From Kiritimatiellia bacterium (GTDB lineage: Bacteria; Verrucomicrobiota; Kiritimatiellia; JAAZAB01): DNA of 64,000 bases. Numbering within the stretch: the first letter of the stretch is position 1; each line of letters opens with the position of its first letter. A program made the translations under genes and the position numbers. Shown here in pieces: positions 16,389 through 26,562 of the stretch. The notes beneath the pieces are model-generated. The model had not been told where the DNA came from. It saw nothing but the letters and a program-made list of their open reading frames with translations, and did no database searches. Location: NCBI GenBank assembly GCA_028718125.1, contig JAQUMN010000013.1, positions 1 through 64,000 on the forward strand. The letters are read 5' to 3'.

Positions 16389-17159
16389 TTATTTGTAGCC
16401 CCAGCTTGCCAGGTTGTTATAGCTTATTGCGAGCGATTCAAACGGGTCACGGCCGTAGCAATTATCCTGTTCAACCAGCAGATACTCAACCCCGCTCTTC
16501 TCGGCCTGATTAAGAATGGCGTCCCAGTTCAAATTGCCTTCGCCGACCTCGGCAAACCTTTGTTCGCGTTCTTTGGTTGCGATCATGTCCTTGCAATGCA
16601 GCAGCGGGATCCTTCCGGCCCAGCGTTTAATCCAGTCGGCCGGATCGCCGCCGCCGGCGGCAATCCAATAGGTGTCAATCTCCGCTTTCAGCACCGATGG
16701 GTCGGACTCGTCGCAAATGCTTGCCAGCCATGTCTTGCGGCCATATTTTGCAAGCTCGTGATTGTGATTGTGGTATGAAAAATCCATGCCTGCGTTCTTT
16801 AATTTTTCGGCGATTGGCCCAAGCTCATCGAGGAATCTTTTCACGCCCTCTGCGCAAAAATAATCCTTCGGCAATCCGCCGATGGCCGGGTGGAAACATT
16901 TCCATAATTTATGTTCGGCGATGACTTGATCCAGCTCGTTCAAAAAACGGGTCCAGCTTGTATGGGTGGAAACAATCCGGAGCCCGGCATCCCCGGCCGC
17001 CCTGGCGACATCCTTCGGATCTGCCGGCCCAAAACCGGAAACCTGCACGGTCGTGTAACCTATCGCGGCAACTTTTTTCAACGTCGCGACAATGTCGGGC
17101 AAGGTCTTTTCATATTCCTTCAGTGTATACAGCTGTGCGCCTATCGCCGGCTTGGTCAT
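16389..17159 (-). CDS. Sugar phosphate isomerase/epimerase (xylose isomerase-like TIM barrel)
   Basis: A 256-residue single-domain AP-endonuclease-2/xylose-isomerase-like TIM barrel. It has the family features GAQLYTLKEY at the N terminus, YHNHNHEL with metal-ligand His residues mid-sequence, EIDTYWI, LLHCKDM and EQDNCYGRDPFES near the end. The start ATG at 17159 follows AAGGAGA; an upstream in-frame ATG lacks a ribosome site. These enzymes rearrange sugars or inositol-type compounds using a divalent metal. It is the last gene of the long minus-strand carbohydrate run and may process the released monosaccharide. Confidence 0.85.
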   Translation of the reverse strand: MTKPAIGAQLYTLKEYEKTLPDIVATLKKVAAIGYTTVQVSGFGPADPKDVARAAGDAGLRIVSTHTSWTRFLNELDQVIAEHKLWKCFHPAIGGLPKDYFCAEGVKRFLDELGPIAEKLKNAGMDFSYHNHNHELAKYGRKTWLASICDESDPSVLKAEIDTYWIAAGGGDPADWIKRWAGRIPLLHCKDMIATKEREQRFAEVGEGNLNWDAILNQAEKSGVEYLLVEQDNCYGRDPFESLAISYNNLASWGYK

Positions 17160-17238
17160 TATGGCACTCTCCTTGATTTTGGTTGGTAAAACAATTTTAG
17201 GAATCACACGCTTTTCCGGCTGGCCATGGGCGCCGTTG

Positions 17239-20200
17239 TTAATCGGCTCGCAAATAAACGGTATATTGCGTAAACGGCTGGTTGTCCTTGAGCAAGCGGC
17301 AATAGAAGGCGTAGCCTCCCGAGCTCTGGTCAGTTTTGAGCAGCAGCCGGTTGCGGCCCTTATGCATGTGGACGGACACGATGCGTTCTTCCACCCGCAG
17401 ATAGCAGGTTTCGGGGAATACCCCCACCGTCGTGCCGTTCAAAATCGCTTTGCTGCTTTGGTTAAAACCAAGGGCCAGTTGCACGTCGGTATCCGCCTCT
17501 ACCTGGAGATAACACGCAGCGTAGCCGATGACATTGACCGTTGGCCCGGTGATGTCCATTTCCGGCGCGCTGAGCGTCCCTTTATTAATGCCGTTTTTTG
17601 GGCTCTCTATGTAGTCCCAGAAAATTTCCGTTTTCCCGGGTATCCACCACCACGACCGGCCGGCGGGGAAAACGACTTTCAACCGCGCGCCGAAAGCCGG
17701 GACAACCCCGCTTTCGCCCCCAGCGCTTTGCAAGAAATCGGTGCGGAATCCTACGCTGTTTGTTCGAGCATCGTCGGAAATGTTTGGGAACGGACCGCAA
17801 ACCAGCCAGTTGCGGATGAAGCCATCATTGTCCGGTCGGAATGGGCCCGCCACGTAGTTTGTGGACGGCGTCCGCGGCTGGGCAGCCGGCGCCGGCGGAT
17901 AGACAATATCCCGGGGACTGCCCGCGGTTATAACTGCGGGCAAGGCAAGCCGGGCGCTTAAGTTCGTGGCCGCATGCCCGGCCAAGTCAACCCATTGAAC
18001 GTGTTGGTACCCGGCGGTTTCGCGCGGCGGGAAAGGGTGCTTCTCCGCGATGAACTCCGTGGTATAGGCTTTGCCGTTCCAAGTTGCTGAGGCCCGGTAG
18101 CGGCCGGCGGCGCCCAGACTGAACCAGGCGGTTCCCTGCGGGTCGGTCATGACAGAATCCGCTGCGACGGGTTGTGTGGCCGCAGGCGTTACCTTCACGA
18201 AAGCGCCGGAGGCCGGCACCTCATCCGGCGCGAAACAGACCACGACCTCTGGGGCAATTTTTTCCGCGAGTGGTCCAACATCCAGCCCATCCGCGTCGCG
18301 AAACGCGGCGCGGACTCTCGGCATGGCTACGTTAAACGTGTAAGCCGCGCGCGAGGGATCAAACCAGTTCATCAAAAGCGGATGGGCCACATAACCGCCC
18401 GCGGCCATTCTGGTAGGCCGCATGCCCCGTCCGGAAAGGCTTGGCCATTTGATCTGAACGGAAGGCACGTTGAACACCTGGTTTGCTCCAGCCCACGGCT
18501 CACCGGGAACCGCCGGCTTTCCATCCTTCGTCAGCCGGTCCACGCGGCTGGCTTCCTTGGTCCACGGTCCGAACGCAAACCCATCCTGGGTATCGGGCCC
18601 GAACTGGACCGTGCCTGCGGCCGCGCAGAGACTGGCGCCGCGCGCGCCGGCTTCGGCGACCGAGCGGATACTGCACGCCAAGCTGACGCCCGCCAGCACA
18701 TACGCGCGCTGCAACGTCCGGGAACGAATAATTTCGCCCTCCTTGGTCCACCAGTTGAACGGGCTGCTGCCGAAAGCGACGACCATTTCGCCCACATGCA
18801 CGGGGATGCGGCCATCATACTGATAGGCGTTCATGTGCCGCTTTAAAAAGTCACCCAGGGGCGCGCCGTAGGGGTGCGAGTTAAACACCTGAAGGTTGTC
18901 ATACAGGCCCATAGCGGCGACATTAGCAATGGCCGGGCTTCCGTGCCATTCGAGCAGTCGGGTAGGATCCAACGTTTGGAGGAGTTTTCCCCGCATGTTC
19001 ATGATGGCGTATAGCTGGGGTCGGGGTACGGTCTCGCCGCTCAGGCACTCGTTGTCGCCGGAATAGATGACAATGCTCGGATGGTTGGCATGGGCCCAGA
19101 TGAAATTGCGCCACTTGGCCTCGATCCCGGCGACATCGCCGTTGGGGCCGGTTATGCCTTGCTGGCCGGTTACACCCAGCTGGGGCTCCACCAGCGCGCC
19201 GACCTCATCCGCCACGTCAAACCAGACATCGTTGGCAAAGGCAAATACGTGATGGCGGACGAAATTCATGTTGCCTTCCCGGAGAAACTGGAAATATCGC
19301 TGGGCGAAGCCACGGTTCTCGTACGCGCTTTCGATCCCGTGCAGATCGCCCTTGATGAAGAATGGCTTGCCGTTGAACATAAAGTTGGTTCCCCGAGCGC
19401 CGAATTCGCGGAACCCGAAGCGCGCGTAGCTCTCGCCGGTGGCGCCGCCCCGCTCCAGGCGGTGGCGCATGGCATATAAATACGGCGTCCCATACGGAGC
19501 AAAGCCCCACAACACGGGATTGGTCCAGGCCTGGGTGAATACGATATTGGTCAGGGCGCCGGCGGGGACGTTCACCGTTTGCGGGTCGAACCGCAACGCC
19601 AGCCCGCCTTCTTCCTCCATGACATCCGCCGCCACATTGCCGACAGCGTCATGCCGGGTCAGGTTGCGCACATAGACATGGGATTCGATCGTTTGTTTGC
19701 GTACGGAGGTCCGCACAATGATATTGTCAATATAGAGCGCGGGATAGAATTTCAGATACACATCGCCACGGATGCCGCCCGCACTGTGAAAATTAAAGGC
19801 TTCGACTTCTTTCAACAACACCCGCAGTTCGTTGGTCTGGCCATAAAGCAGTTTGTCGTCCATCCGCACCCTGATTGGCAGATCGCGCATCGCGCTCGCG
19901 CCGGCACGTTGGCCGTTCAGATAGTAGGTCGCCTCCCCGTCAACGCAGGTGCAATAAAGTTCCGCATAAGCGGCCTTCTGGTATTCAGCCGGTGCCACAA
20001 ACTTAACCCTGTACCACGCCGGCCGCGGCGGCGGATAGGAACGTGCGGTGGCGGGCGGATAGACATATTGCCCAATGAATCGCGTGATGGAAGGAATGCC
20101 GAGCGGCTCCCACCCTGTTTCCGGCGCGGCGTTGGTGTCGGCATTGAACACGGCTTCCCAGCGTCCGTTCAGGCAGAGGGATTCAACTTGCCCCGGCACG

Positions 20201-21207
20201 GGTTCCACATCAAGCGGAGATCGCAAATCCGGCCCGACCAACGGGGGAATCGTGGCTGCAGCCGATTTCAGACTGACGGGATCGTACACCTCGCCCAGGT
20301 TCGCCAGGCGATCTTCGATCCCGGCGCTGTCGAGCTCCACGTCCATCCGATACATTGCCGCTAATTTGGCGAATGCGATCGCTTTGCCGTTCCGGGTCCA
20401 CGATGGCGAGGCATTCTGATTGTTGTCCGTGGTCAGCGCAACGCGCTGGCGTCCGTCAATGGACATCACGACGATGTTGTCCAGCGGTTGCATCTGCGAA
20501 TGGATCATGGCGATCCATTTACCGTCCGGCGACCAGCGCGGTGAGAAATAGCCCACCGCGTAGTAGCTACCCGCTGCGGTATCCCCGCGCTGGATCAGGC
20601 GCGGATTTGAGCCGTCCACGCCCATCACCCCCAGGGACCGCGCGCCGTTCGGCTCGGAGATGACGAACGCCAGATATTTACCGTCCGGAGATGGGACGGC
20701 ATCCATCTCGTTGCGCTGGGAAATGATCCGTTGTTTACCGGTTTGGACGTTCAGGACTGATACACCCAGTTTTTTGTCCTGAAAGGCGATATAATAGATA
20801 GTTTCGCCATCCGGCGACCAGTGCGGATTTGTGCTATATAAGTTGCTCGTCAATTGTTTGACGTTCGACCCGTCCGCGTTCATGATCGCAATGTCGGATC
20901 CCTGGGCGCGGCTGGCAACAAAACAAATCCTCTGCACGTTCTCCGCAAGCGGCGAGTCGTCGACCGGCGAAAACTCGGGGCACGTGCCCGCATTGTGCAG
21001 GACTTGGCACAATCCGGACTCCGTATCCAGAAGCATGATCTTGCCGCCACGGGAGAATACGATCAATTTGCCGTCCGCGCTGACGTTGGGATTGGCAAAG
21101 GATCCCTCCGCCAATTGACGGCAGGCGTTCGTGCGCATACCCGCTCCTGCGGCCAGTCCGGCCCACGCCAGACTAAATACGACCGCAAACAGCCATAGCC
21201 TATTCAT
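17239..21207 (-). CDS. Exported TolB-propeller/glycoside hydrolase family 2-like protein, paralogue 1
   Basis: A 1322-residue exported protein. A signal peptide (MNRLWLFAVVFSLAWAGLAAGAG) precedes a TolB-like beta-propeller at about 30-325, shown by repeated SPDGK-type blades. Then come a GH2-like sugar-binding jelly roll (about 355-510, LNGRWEAVF), an Ig-like domain, and a TIM-barrel region (about 620-880). The likely acid/base is Glu720 in SGDNEC after HPSIVIY and the likely nucleophile Glu807 in HVGE, 87 residues apart, a spacing similar to GH2 enzymes. The C-terminal 190 residues contain NWLVCGPFPN and another jelly-roll-like region. It probably cleaves a beta-linked glycan in the periplasm or at the surface. 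It is a paralogue of the protein at 22684-26562. Start ATG follows GGGAGC. Confidence 0.8.
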   Translation of the reverse strand: MNRLWLFAVVFSLAWAGLAAGAGMRTNACRQLAEGSFANPNVSADGKLIVFSRGGKIMLLDTESGLCQVLHNAGTCPEFSPVDDSPLAENVQRICFVASRAQGSDIAIMNADGSNVKQLTSNLYSTNPHWSPDGETIYYIAFQDKKLGVSVLNVQTGKQRIISQRNEMDAVPSPDGKYLAFVISEPNGARSLGVMGVDGSNPRLIQRGDTAAGSYYAVGYFSPRWSPDGKWIAMIHSQMQPLDNIVVMSIDGRQRVALTTDNNQNASPSWTRNGKAIAFAKLAAMYRMDVELDSAGIEDRLANLGEVYDPVSLKSAAATIPPLVGPDLRSPLDVEPVPGQVESLCLNGRWEAVFNADTNAAPETGWEPLGIPSITRFIGQYVYPPATARSYPPPRPAWYRVKFVAPAEYQKAAYAELYCTCVDGEATYYLNGQRAGASAMRDLPIRVRMDDKLLYGQTNELRVLLKEVEAFNFHSAGGIRGDVYLKFYPALYIDNIIVRTSVRKQTIESHVYVRNLTRHDAVGNVAADVMEEEGGLALRFDPQTVNVPAGALTNIVFTQAWTNPVLWGFAPYGTPYLYAMRHRLERGGATGESYARFGFREFGARGTNFMFNGKPFFIKGDLHGIESAYENRGFAQRYFQFLREGNMNFVRHHVFAFANDVWFDVADEVGALVEPQLGVTGQQGITGPNGDVAGIEAKWRNFIWAHANHPSIVIYSGDNECLSGETVPRPQLYAIMNMRGKLLQTLDPTRLLEWHGSPAIANVAAMGLYDNLQVFNSHPYGAPLGDFLKRHMNAYQYDGRIPVHVGEMVVAFGSSPFNWWTKEGEIIRSRTLQRAYVLAGVSLACSIRSVAEAGARGASLCAAAGTVQFGPDTQDGFAFGPWTKEASRVDRLTKDGKPAVPGEPWAGANQVFNVPSVQIKWPSLSGRGMRPTRMAAGGYVAHPLLMNWFDPSRAAYTFNVAMPRVRAAFRDADGLDVGPLAEKIAPEVVVCFAPDEVPASGAFVKVTPAATQPVAADSVMTDPQGTAWFSLGAAGRYRASATWNGKAYTTEFIAEKHPFPPRETAGYQHVQWVDLAGHAATNLSARLALPAVITAGSPRDIVYPPAPAAQPRTPSTNYVAGPFRPDNDGFIRNWLVCGPFPNISDDARTNSVGFRTDFLQSAGGESGVVPAFGARLKVVFPAGRSWWWIPGKTEIFWDYIESPKNGINKGTLSAPEMDITGPTVNVIGYAACYLQVEADTDVQLALGFNQSSKAILNGTTVGVFPETCYLRVEERIVSVHMHKGRNRLLLKTDQSSGGYAFYCRLLKDNQPFTQYTVYLRAD

Positions 21208-21220
21208 TGCTTTGCTCCCG

Positions 21221-22528
21221 TTACACCGCATCCCAGCTTGTTGAACCTTGGAACATGGTCGTCTGCACGGCATCCTCGTTGAAAAAAGGCAACGCCATTT
21301 GACGGGCGAAAACGGACATGCCGGCCACCTTCAAATGCCCCGTATGGTCGAAATAGGATTCAACCGTACGCTCCGCGACCTCGGCGTCCATCACCATTTG
21401 TTTCTGGGCATCGCTGTAAGGCAATGCGAACTGCCTGAGCAGTGCCCGGCCCTGGTTCATGATATTACGGCACCCGTCGTAACGGGCGGAAGGCGGAATG
21501 GTAAACAGGCAGGGCACATGGGCGCGGCGGCAGATCGCGATGATCTGCGAATAAGCCTTCGCGTTCTCGGCAGCTTTTCGCGAGGAGTCGTTGGCGCTGA
21601 TTTCAAACACGACGATATCCGGGCGGATCAGCGGGGCGGTGTCGCGCATCATCGCGGCCAGCTGCCGGCTGTTGCAGCCGCTTTTGCCGCCATTGATCAC
21701 GATGAAACTGGGCGTGCTCCAGGCTTCGATGCCCCAGAATCGCACGGGATGGCCGGTATCCGTCGCCGTCACGCGCACCACGTGCGCGCCGTCGTCGGGC
21801 AGAGTGAGGCCGGCCCGGGCATCAACAACATCGTTGGTCGAATAGTTGTCCACCTCCGGCCCAACCCGGACATCCTGGGTCAGTCCCTCCGAACAGCGTG
21901 TCTCCAGCGCCAGGCGTCCGTCAACTTCCACCTTGAACGCGCCGCTGTGGAACCGCTTGGCATAGACGATGTTCGCATAGCGCTTGCCGCTGACAGTGAT
22001 TTCCGCGCTGGCGCCAGTTTTGACCGGGGAGCGGAAATCGAAAAACCGCGGCATGCCCAGCGCGTCGAAATGTGCGATCGGCTTTTCGATCAGGGGCCGG
22101 CTGGTCCAGTCGCCGCCGAACCGAAAATCCGGATGACTGAAACGCCGGAATTGAATGTCGCCCTGCCATCCCTGGGCGGTCAGTTGCTCGTAGAGTTGCG
22201 CGGGCGCGTTGCGGTATTCCAGGTGGGGCGGGGAGGCATGGATGCCGAACGGCGAAACGGCGTCCGGGTTGGGTTGCCATTGGCCCGCGGCGTCCCGGAT
22301 GGCGGCGTCGGAGACGGCCGTCATCAACGAGTCCCCCACGCAAAGAATGCGGAAGAGCCGGTCGGCCGGATAGGCGCGGGACCGTAACAACGCCAGTTTG
22401 TCGGCCATCAAGTTGGAAAGGCAGCGATAACCGACGGATACGTTGCGCATGTGTTCGATGCGTTGGAACGCATCCTCCAGGTCCACATGGTACTGATCGA
22501 GGTCGTTAAACGGGTTGGCGCTTCGCAT
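21221..22528 (-). CDS. SGNH/GDSL-family hydrolase (putative esterase)
   Basis: A 435-residue SGNH hydrolase. Block I is ILCVGDSLM with the catalytic Ser at 67; the conserved Gly and Asn blocks appear as NGGKSGCNSRQ and EISANDSS; the catalytic Asp-His pair lies in YFDHTGHLKVAG near the C terminus. A beta-rich region between blocks I and II (about 90-280) looks like an inserted carbohydrate-binding domain, as seen in some acetylxylan esterase-type enzymes. No signal peptide is visible with the ATG at 22528. It lies between the two TolB-GH2 paralogues, 13 bp upstream of one, suggesting removal of acetyl or similar esters from the same glycan. Confidence 0.8.
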   Translation of the reverse strand: MRSANPFNDLDQYHVDLEDAFQRIEHMRNVSVGYRCLSNLMADKLALLRSRAYPADRLFRILCVGDSLMTAVSDAAIRDAAGQWQPNPDAVSPFGIHASPPHLEYRNAPAQLYEQLTAQGWQGDIQFRRFSHPDFRFGGDWTSRPLIEKPIAHFDALGMPRFFDFRSPVKTGASAEITVSGKRYANIVYAKRFHSGAFKVEVDGRLALETRCSEGLTQDVRVGPEVDNYSTNDVVDARAGLTLPDDGAHVVRVTATDTGHPVRFWGIEAWSTPSFIVINGGKSGCNSRQLAAMMRDTAPLIRPDIVVFEISANDSSRKAAENAKAYSQIIAICRRAHVPCLFTIPPSARYDGCRNIMNQGRALLRQFALPYSDAQKQMVMDAEVAERTVESYFDHTGHLKVAGMSVFARQMALPFFNEDAVQTTMFQGSTSWDAV

Positions 22529-22588
22529 CGGTAGTTTGCCTTTCGTTTTAAAGCAGGCGTTGATCTCCAAATCCACGTATAGGAATTT

Positions 22589-22675
22589 TCCGCCAGAGGC
22601 GGATCCGCCTACGGCGGACAATCCCTAGCGGTTCTAACCTGCCCGCAGTGCTACGCACAGTGTTGCAGGCGGGCG
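22589..22675. repeat. Two tandem GC-rich hairpins between operon genes
   Basis: TCCGCCAGAGGCGGATCCGC and CTACGGCGGACA form one hairpin at 22589-22620; CTGCCCGCAGTGCTACGC with GTGTTGCAGGCGGGC forms another at 22638-22675. They lie between the paralogue 2 stop and the SGNH start within one minus-strand run and could modulate transcript stability. The second is related to the hairpin at 6313-6393. Confidence 0.6.
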
Positions 22676-22683
22676 ACCCGCCG

Positions 22684-25600
22684 TTACTCAGCCTTTAAAT
22701 AAACGGTGTAATTTGTAACCGGCTTATTGTCCTTGAGCAGGCGGCAATAGAAGGCATAACCGCCCACGCTCTGGTCAATTTTAAGCAACAACCGGTTGCG
22801 ACCCTTATTCAAGTGGACCGACACGGTGGCTTCGTCCACTATTGCGGCGCCGTGGTCGGGCCATAATCCCACCGTCTTGCCGTTCAGAATCGCCTGGCCG
22901 CCGTCGTCAAAGCCCATGGCCAGTTGCACGTCCATGTCCGATTCCATCTGGAGATAACATGCGGCGTAGCCGACAACATTGACCAGCGGCTTGCTGATAT
23001 CCATTTCAGGAGCCGAGAGGATGTCCTCAAGTTCCATGCGATTATTGCGGCTGGCCAGGTAATCCCAGAAAACTTCCGTTGTGCCGCTCTTCCATGATTG
23101 GCCGGCTGGAAAAACGACTTTCAGCCGCGTGCCGAAGGCCGGCACGACCGCGCTTTCACCCCCGGCGCTTTGCAGAAAATCGGTGCTGAATGATGTCCAG
23201 TTGGTTTTGGCAAAGTCGTAGGCGTTCGGGAACGGACCGCAGACCAGCCAGTTGCGGATAAAGCCCTGGGCATCGGGCTGGAACGGCCCGGCTGCATAGT
23301 TGGTGGATGCCGCGCGGGGCTTTTTGATCACGGCCGCTTCCGGCACATAGACGATTTCCTTGGGATTGCTCACGGTCACAACCGCGGGCCGGGCCAGCAG
23401 AGCGCTTAGGTTCTTGGATGCGTTCCCGGCCAGGTCAACCCATTGAACGTGGCCGTATCCGGAGGTCTCGCGCGGCGGGAAGGGGCGCTTCTCCGCGACA
23501 AATTCCGTGGTATAGGTTTTCCCGTTCCAGGTTGCCGAGGCCCGGTAGCGGCCCGCGGATTGCAACGTGAACCAGGCGGCGCCCTGCGGGTCGGTCATGA
23601 CGGAATCCGCCGGCGCGCTTTGCGCTTTGAGCGGGGTCACCTTCACGAACGCGCCGACCGCCGGGACCTCGTCCGGTGCAAGGCACACCACAACCTCGGG
23701 CGCCAGCGTCTCCGCAAGCGGACCCGGCTCAATGCCGTCCACGTCGCGAAACGCGGCGCGGACTTTCAGCATGGACGAGTTGAACGTGTAAGCCGCTCGC
23801 GAGGGATCGAACCAGTTCATGAGAGGGTTGCCGGGGCCGCAACTGGCGCCGGCGCCCATGGAGGTTGTGCGCATGCCTTTCCCGGAAAGGCTTGGCCATG
23901 GGATCTGTACCGAGGGCGCATTGACCACTTGGGACCCTTTTGGGGGCAGCTCGCCGGGAACCACCGGCTTGCCATCCTTCGTCAGCCGATCCGTACGCAA
24001 CGCTTCTTTCTGCCACGGACCGAACGCCACGCCGCCTTTGCCGTCCGGTCCGAACTGGAGCGTAGCCACGGAGCTGCAGAGCGTGACGCCGCAGGCGCCG
24101 ACCGAGGCGACGGAGCGGATCATATCCGCCTGTTCGTCTCCCGTAATCTCGTAGATGCGTTGCAGTTTTTCGGAACGCTTGACTTCGCCCGCCATCGTCC
24201 ACCAGTTGAACGGGCTGGCGCCGTGCCCGACATACAGTTCGCCCACATGGACCGGGATTTGTCCGTTATACTGGCATTCCTGCATATCTTTTTTAAGCTG
24301 GATACTCAGGGGCATGCTGTAGGGGTGCGAGTTGAAGACCTGGAGGTTGTCATAAAGGCCCATGGCGGCGGCAATACCTAAGGCCGGGTCTCCATGCCAT
24401 TCGACCAGCCGGGTCGGATCAAGCGTATTCAGGAGTTTGCCCCGCTGGTTCATGCGGGCATACAAATCGGGCACGGGTATGAGACAGCCGCTTAACGACT
24501 CGTTGTCGGCGGAATACATGACGATGCTCGGGTGGTTGGCGTGCGTCCAGATGAAATTGCGCCACTGGGCGTCGCTGCCTTCGGTCATATAGAGTTGTGT
24601 CTCCATCAGTATGCCGACCTCGTCGGCCACGTCGAACCAGACGTCGTTGCCGAAAGTCCAGGTATGATGGCGAATGAAATTCATGTTGCCTTCCCGGAGA
24701 AACTGGGAATACCGCTGGACAAATCCCCGGTTCTGGATCTCATCTTGGAGACTGCCGGGGTGATCGCCTTTGATCCAGAGCGCCTTGCCGTTCAGCATGA
24801 AATGTGGCCCCTCGCCCCAGAACTCGCGAAACCCGAACCGCGCGCAGCCTTCGCCGATAGCGCGGCCCTGTTCCAGGCGGTGGCGCATGGAATATAGATA
24901 GGGCTTTCCATAAAGGCCGAAGCCCCACAGCACCGGATTGGTCCAGGCCTGGGTAAACACCACGTCGGTCATGGTGCCGGCCGGAACCTTCACCGGTTGC
25001 GGCTCAAATCGCAAGGCCACCTCGCCATCTTCCCCGATGACGTCGCCGGTAACCGTGGCTTCGGTTGGATGCTTGCTCAGGTTGCGCACATAGACCCGGG
25101 ATTCGATCGTTTGCTTGCGCACCGAGGTCGTGACGATGATGTTGTCGACATACAGCGCCGGATAGAATTTCATAAAGATGTCGCCGCGAATGCCCGTATC
25201 GCGCGGATCAATTTTGCCCTGCTTCAAGAACACCTGAAGCTCATTGGTCCGGCCCCAGAGCAGTTTCTGGTCCACCCGTAGGCGGACCGGCAGGTCGGAG
25301 AGCGCGCTCTCGCCCACCGGTGCGCCGTTCATATAATACTTGGCGTCACCGCTCACACAGGTGATATACAGTTCCGCATAGGGGGCCTTCTGGTATTCGG
25401 CGGGTACCACGAACTTAACCTTGAACCAGGCGGGCGCTGCGCTATGTGCAGGAACGGTTATGGCTACCCACCCATTTTCCGGCGCGATGTTGTTAGTAGA
25501 CTTTGTGACGGCTTCCCAGCAGCCGTTCAGGCAGACGGATTCCACGACGCCGGGTATCGGTTCGACATCCAACGGAGCTTTGACATCCGGTCCTGCCAAG

Positions 25601-26562
25601 GCCGGCAAGGCTTCCGCAACCGCCTCGCGGTCGGCAGGATTATACACCGCGCCGAGGCTTGCCAGGCGATCTTCAATCCCGGCGCTGTCAAGCGTTACGT
25701 CCATTTGGTACAGGGCTGGTTGCGGGTGGCCAAGCAATTTACCGAACACGATCGTCTTGCCGTCCCGCGACCACGAGGGCGAGGCGCTCTGCCCACTGTC
25801 CGCGGTCAACGTCACACGCTGGCGACCGTCGATGGACACCGCAACGAGATTATCCAGCGGCTGCATCTGGGAATAGACCATGACGATCCATTTGCCGTCC
25901 GGGGACCAGCGCGGCTCGAAATAGCCGCTGGACGGCACCGTCGTCCCCTGCATGAGCAGGCGCGGATTGCTTCCATCCGTGCCCATCACGCCCAGCGCGC
26001 GCGAGCCTTTCGGTTCGACGATGACAAAGGCCAGGTATTTGCCGTCCGGCGAGGGGACGGCATCCATCTCGTTGCGTTGGGAAACGACCCGTTGTTCACC
26101 CGTCTTGATGTTGCGAATGAACACGCCTATCTTTTTATCCTGCAAGGCAATATAGTAGATGCTCCGGCCGTCCGGCGCCCAGTGCGGGCTTGTGCTGTAT
26201 TGGTTGGTCGTCAGTTGCTGAACGTCCGACCCGTCCGCGTTCATGACCGCAATGACCGAGTCGGCTCCATACTTGCGGCAGGTGGCAAAACATATTTTTT
26301 TGCCGTCCGGCGAGAACTCGGGAAACATGCCGGCATCATGAATTACGTTACTTGATCCCGCCGCCAGGTTCAGCACAACGATCTTTCCCGGCATGCTTGC
26401 GGTGGTGGAGAATACGAGCAGTTTGCCGTCGGCGCTGAGGTCAGGATGGTAGGCCGGTCCCGCCGCCAATTGGCGGCAGGCGTTGATTTGAATTCCAGCC
26501 CCCGACGCCAGTCCGGCGCACGCCAACCCGAATATGACCACAAGCAGTCCTCGTATGTTCAT
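22684..26562 (-). CDS. Exported TolB-propeller/glycoside hydrolase family 2-like protein, paralogue 2
   Basis: A 1292-residue paralogue of the product of 17239-21207, with the same order: signal peptide (MNIRGLLVVIFGLACAGLASGAG), TolB-like propeller (about 30-320), GH2-like jelly roll, Ig-like domain, TIM-barrel region with likely acid/base Glu688 (SADNES) and nucleophile Glu775 (HVGE), 87 residues apart as in the other copy, and the C-terminal NWLVCGPFPN domain. It is shorter because the linkers differ; several loops near the active site also differ (PLSIQLKKD versus PLGDFLKRH), so substrate or linkage may differ. Start ATG at 26562 has an AAGGAG site. An upstream 318-bp gap holds no recognisable gene. 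Confidence 0.8.
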   Translation of the reverse strand: MNIRGLLVVIFGLACAGLASGAGIQINACRQLAAGPAYHPDLSADGKLLVFSTTASMPGKIVVLNLAAGSSNVIHDAGMFPEFSPDGKKICFATCRKYGADSVIAVMNADGSDVQQLTTNQYSTSPHWAPDGRSIYYIALQDKKIGVFIRNIKTGEQRVVSQRNEMDAVPSPDGKYLAFVIVEPKGSRALGVMGTDGSNPRLLMQGTTVPSSGYFEPRWSPDGKWIVMVYSQMQPLDNLVAVSIDGRQRVTLTADSGQSASPSWSRDGKTIVFGKLLGHPQPALYQMDVTLDSAGIEDRLASLGAVYNPADREAVAEALPALAGPDVKAPLDVEPIPGVVESVCLNGCWEAVTKSTNNIAPENGWVAITVPAHSAAPAWFKVKFVVPAEYQKAPYAELYITCVSGDAKYYMNGAPVGESALSDLPVRLRVDQKLLWGRTNELQVFLKQGKIDPRDTGIRGDIFMKFYPALYVDNIIVTTSVRKQTIESRVYVRNLSKHPTEATVTGDVIGEDGEVALRFEPQPVKVPAGTMTDVVFTQAWTNPVLWGFGLYGKPYLYSMRHRLEQGRAIGEGCARFGFREFWGEGPHFMLNGKALWIKGDHPGSLQDEIQNRGFVQRYSQFLREGNMNFIRHHTWTFGNDVWFDVADEVGILMETQLYMTEGSDAQWRNFIWTHANHPSIVMYSADNESLSGCLIPVPDLYARMNQRGKLLNTLDPTRLVEWHGDPALGIAAAMGLYDNLQVFNSHPYSMPLSIQLKKDMQECQYNGQIPVHVGELYVGHGASPFNWWTMAGEVKRSEKLQRIYEITGDEQADMIRSVASVGACGVTLCSSVATLQFGPDGKGGVAFGPWQKEALRTDRLTKDGKPVVPGELPPKGSQVVNAPSVQIPWPSLSGKGMRTTSMGAGASCGPGNPLMNWFDPSRAAYTFNSSMLKVRAAFRDVDGIEPGPLAETLAPEVVVCLAPDEVPAVGAFVKVTPLKAQSAPADSVMTDPQGAAWFTLQSAGRYRASATWNGKTYTTEFVAEKRPFPPRETSGYGHVQWVDLAGNASKNLSALLARPAVVTVSNPKEIVYVPEAAVIKKPRAASTNYAAGPFQPDAQGFIRNWLVCGPFPNAYDFAKTNWTSFSTDFLQSAGGESAVVPAFGTRLKVVFPAGQSWKSGTTEVFWDYLASRNNRMELEDILSAPEMDISKPLVNVVGYAACYLQMESDMDVQLAMGFDDGGQAILNGKTVGLWPDHGAAIVDEATVSVHLNKGRNRLLLKIDQSVGGYAFYCRLLKDNKPVTNYTVYLKAE

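Noticed and set aside
21248-22387. A 379-codon plus-strand frame opposite the SGNH hydrolase gene
   Set aside because: The minus strand has all SGNH blocks; the plus-strand translation has no family signal.
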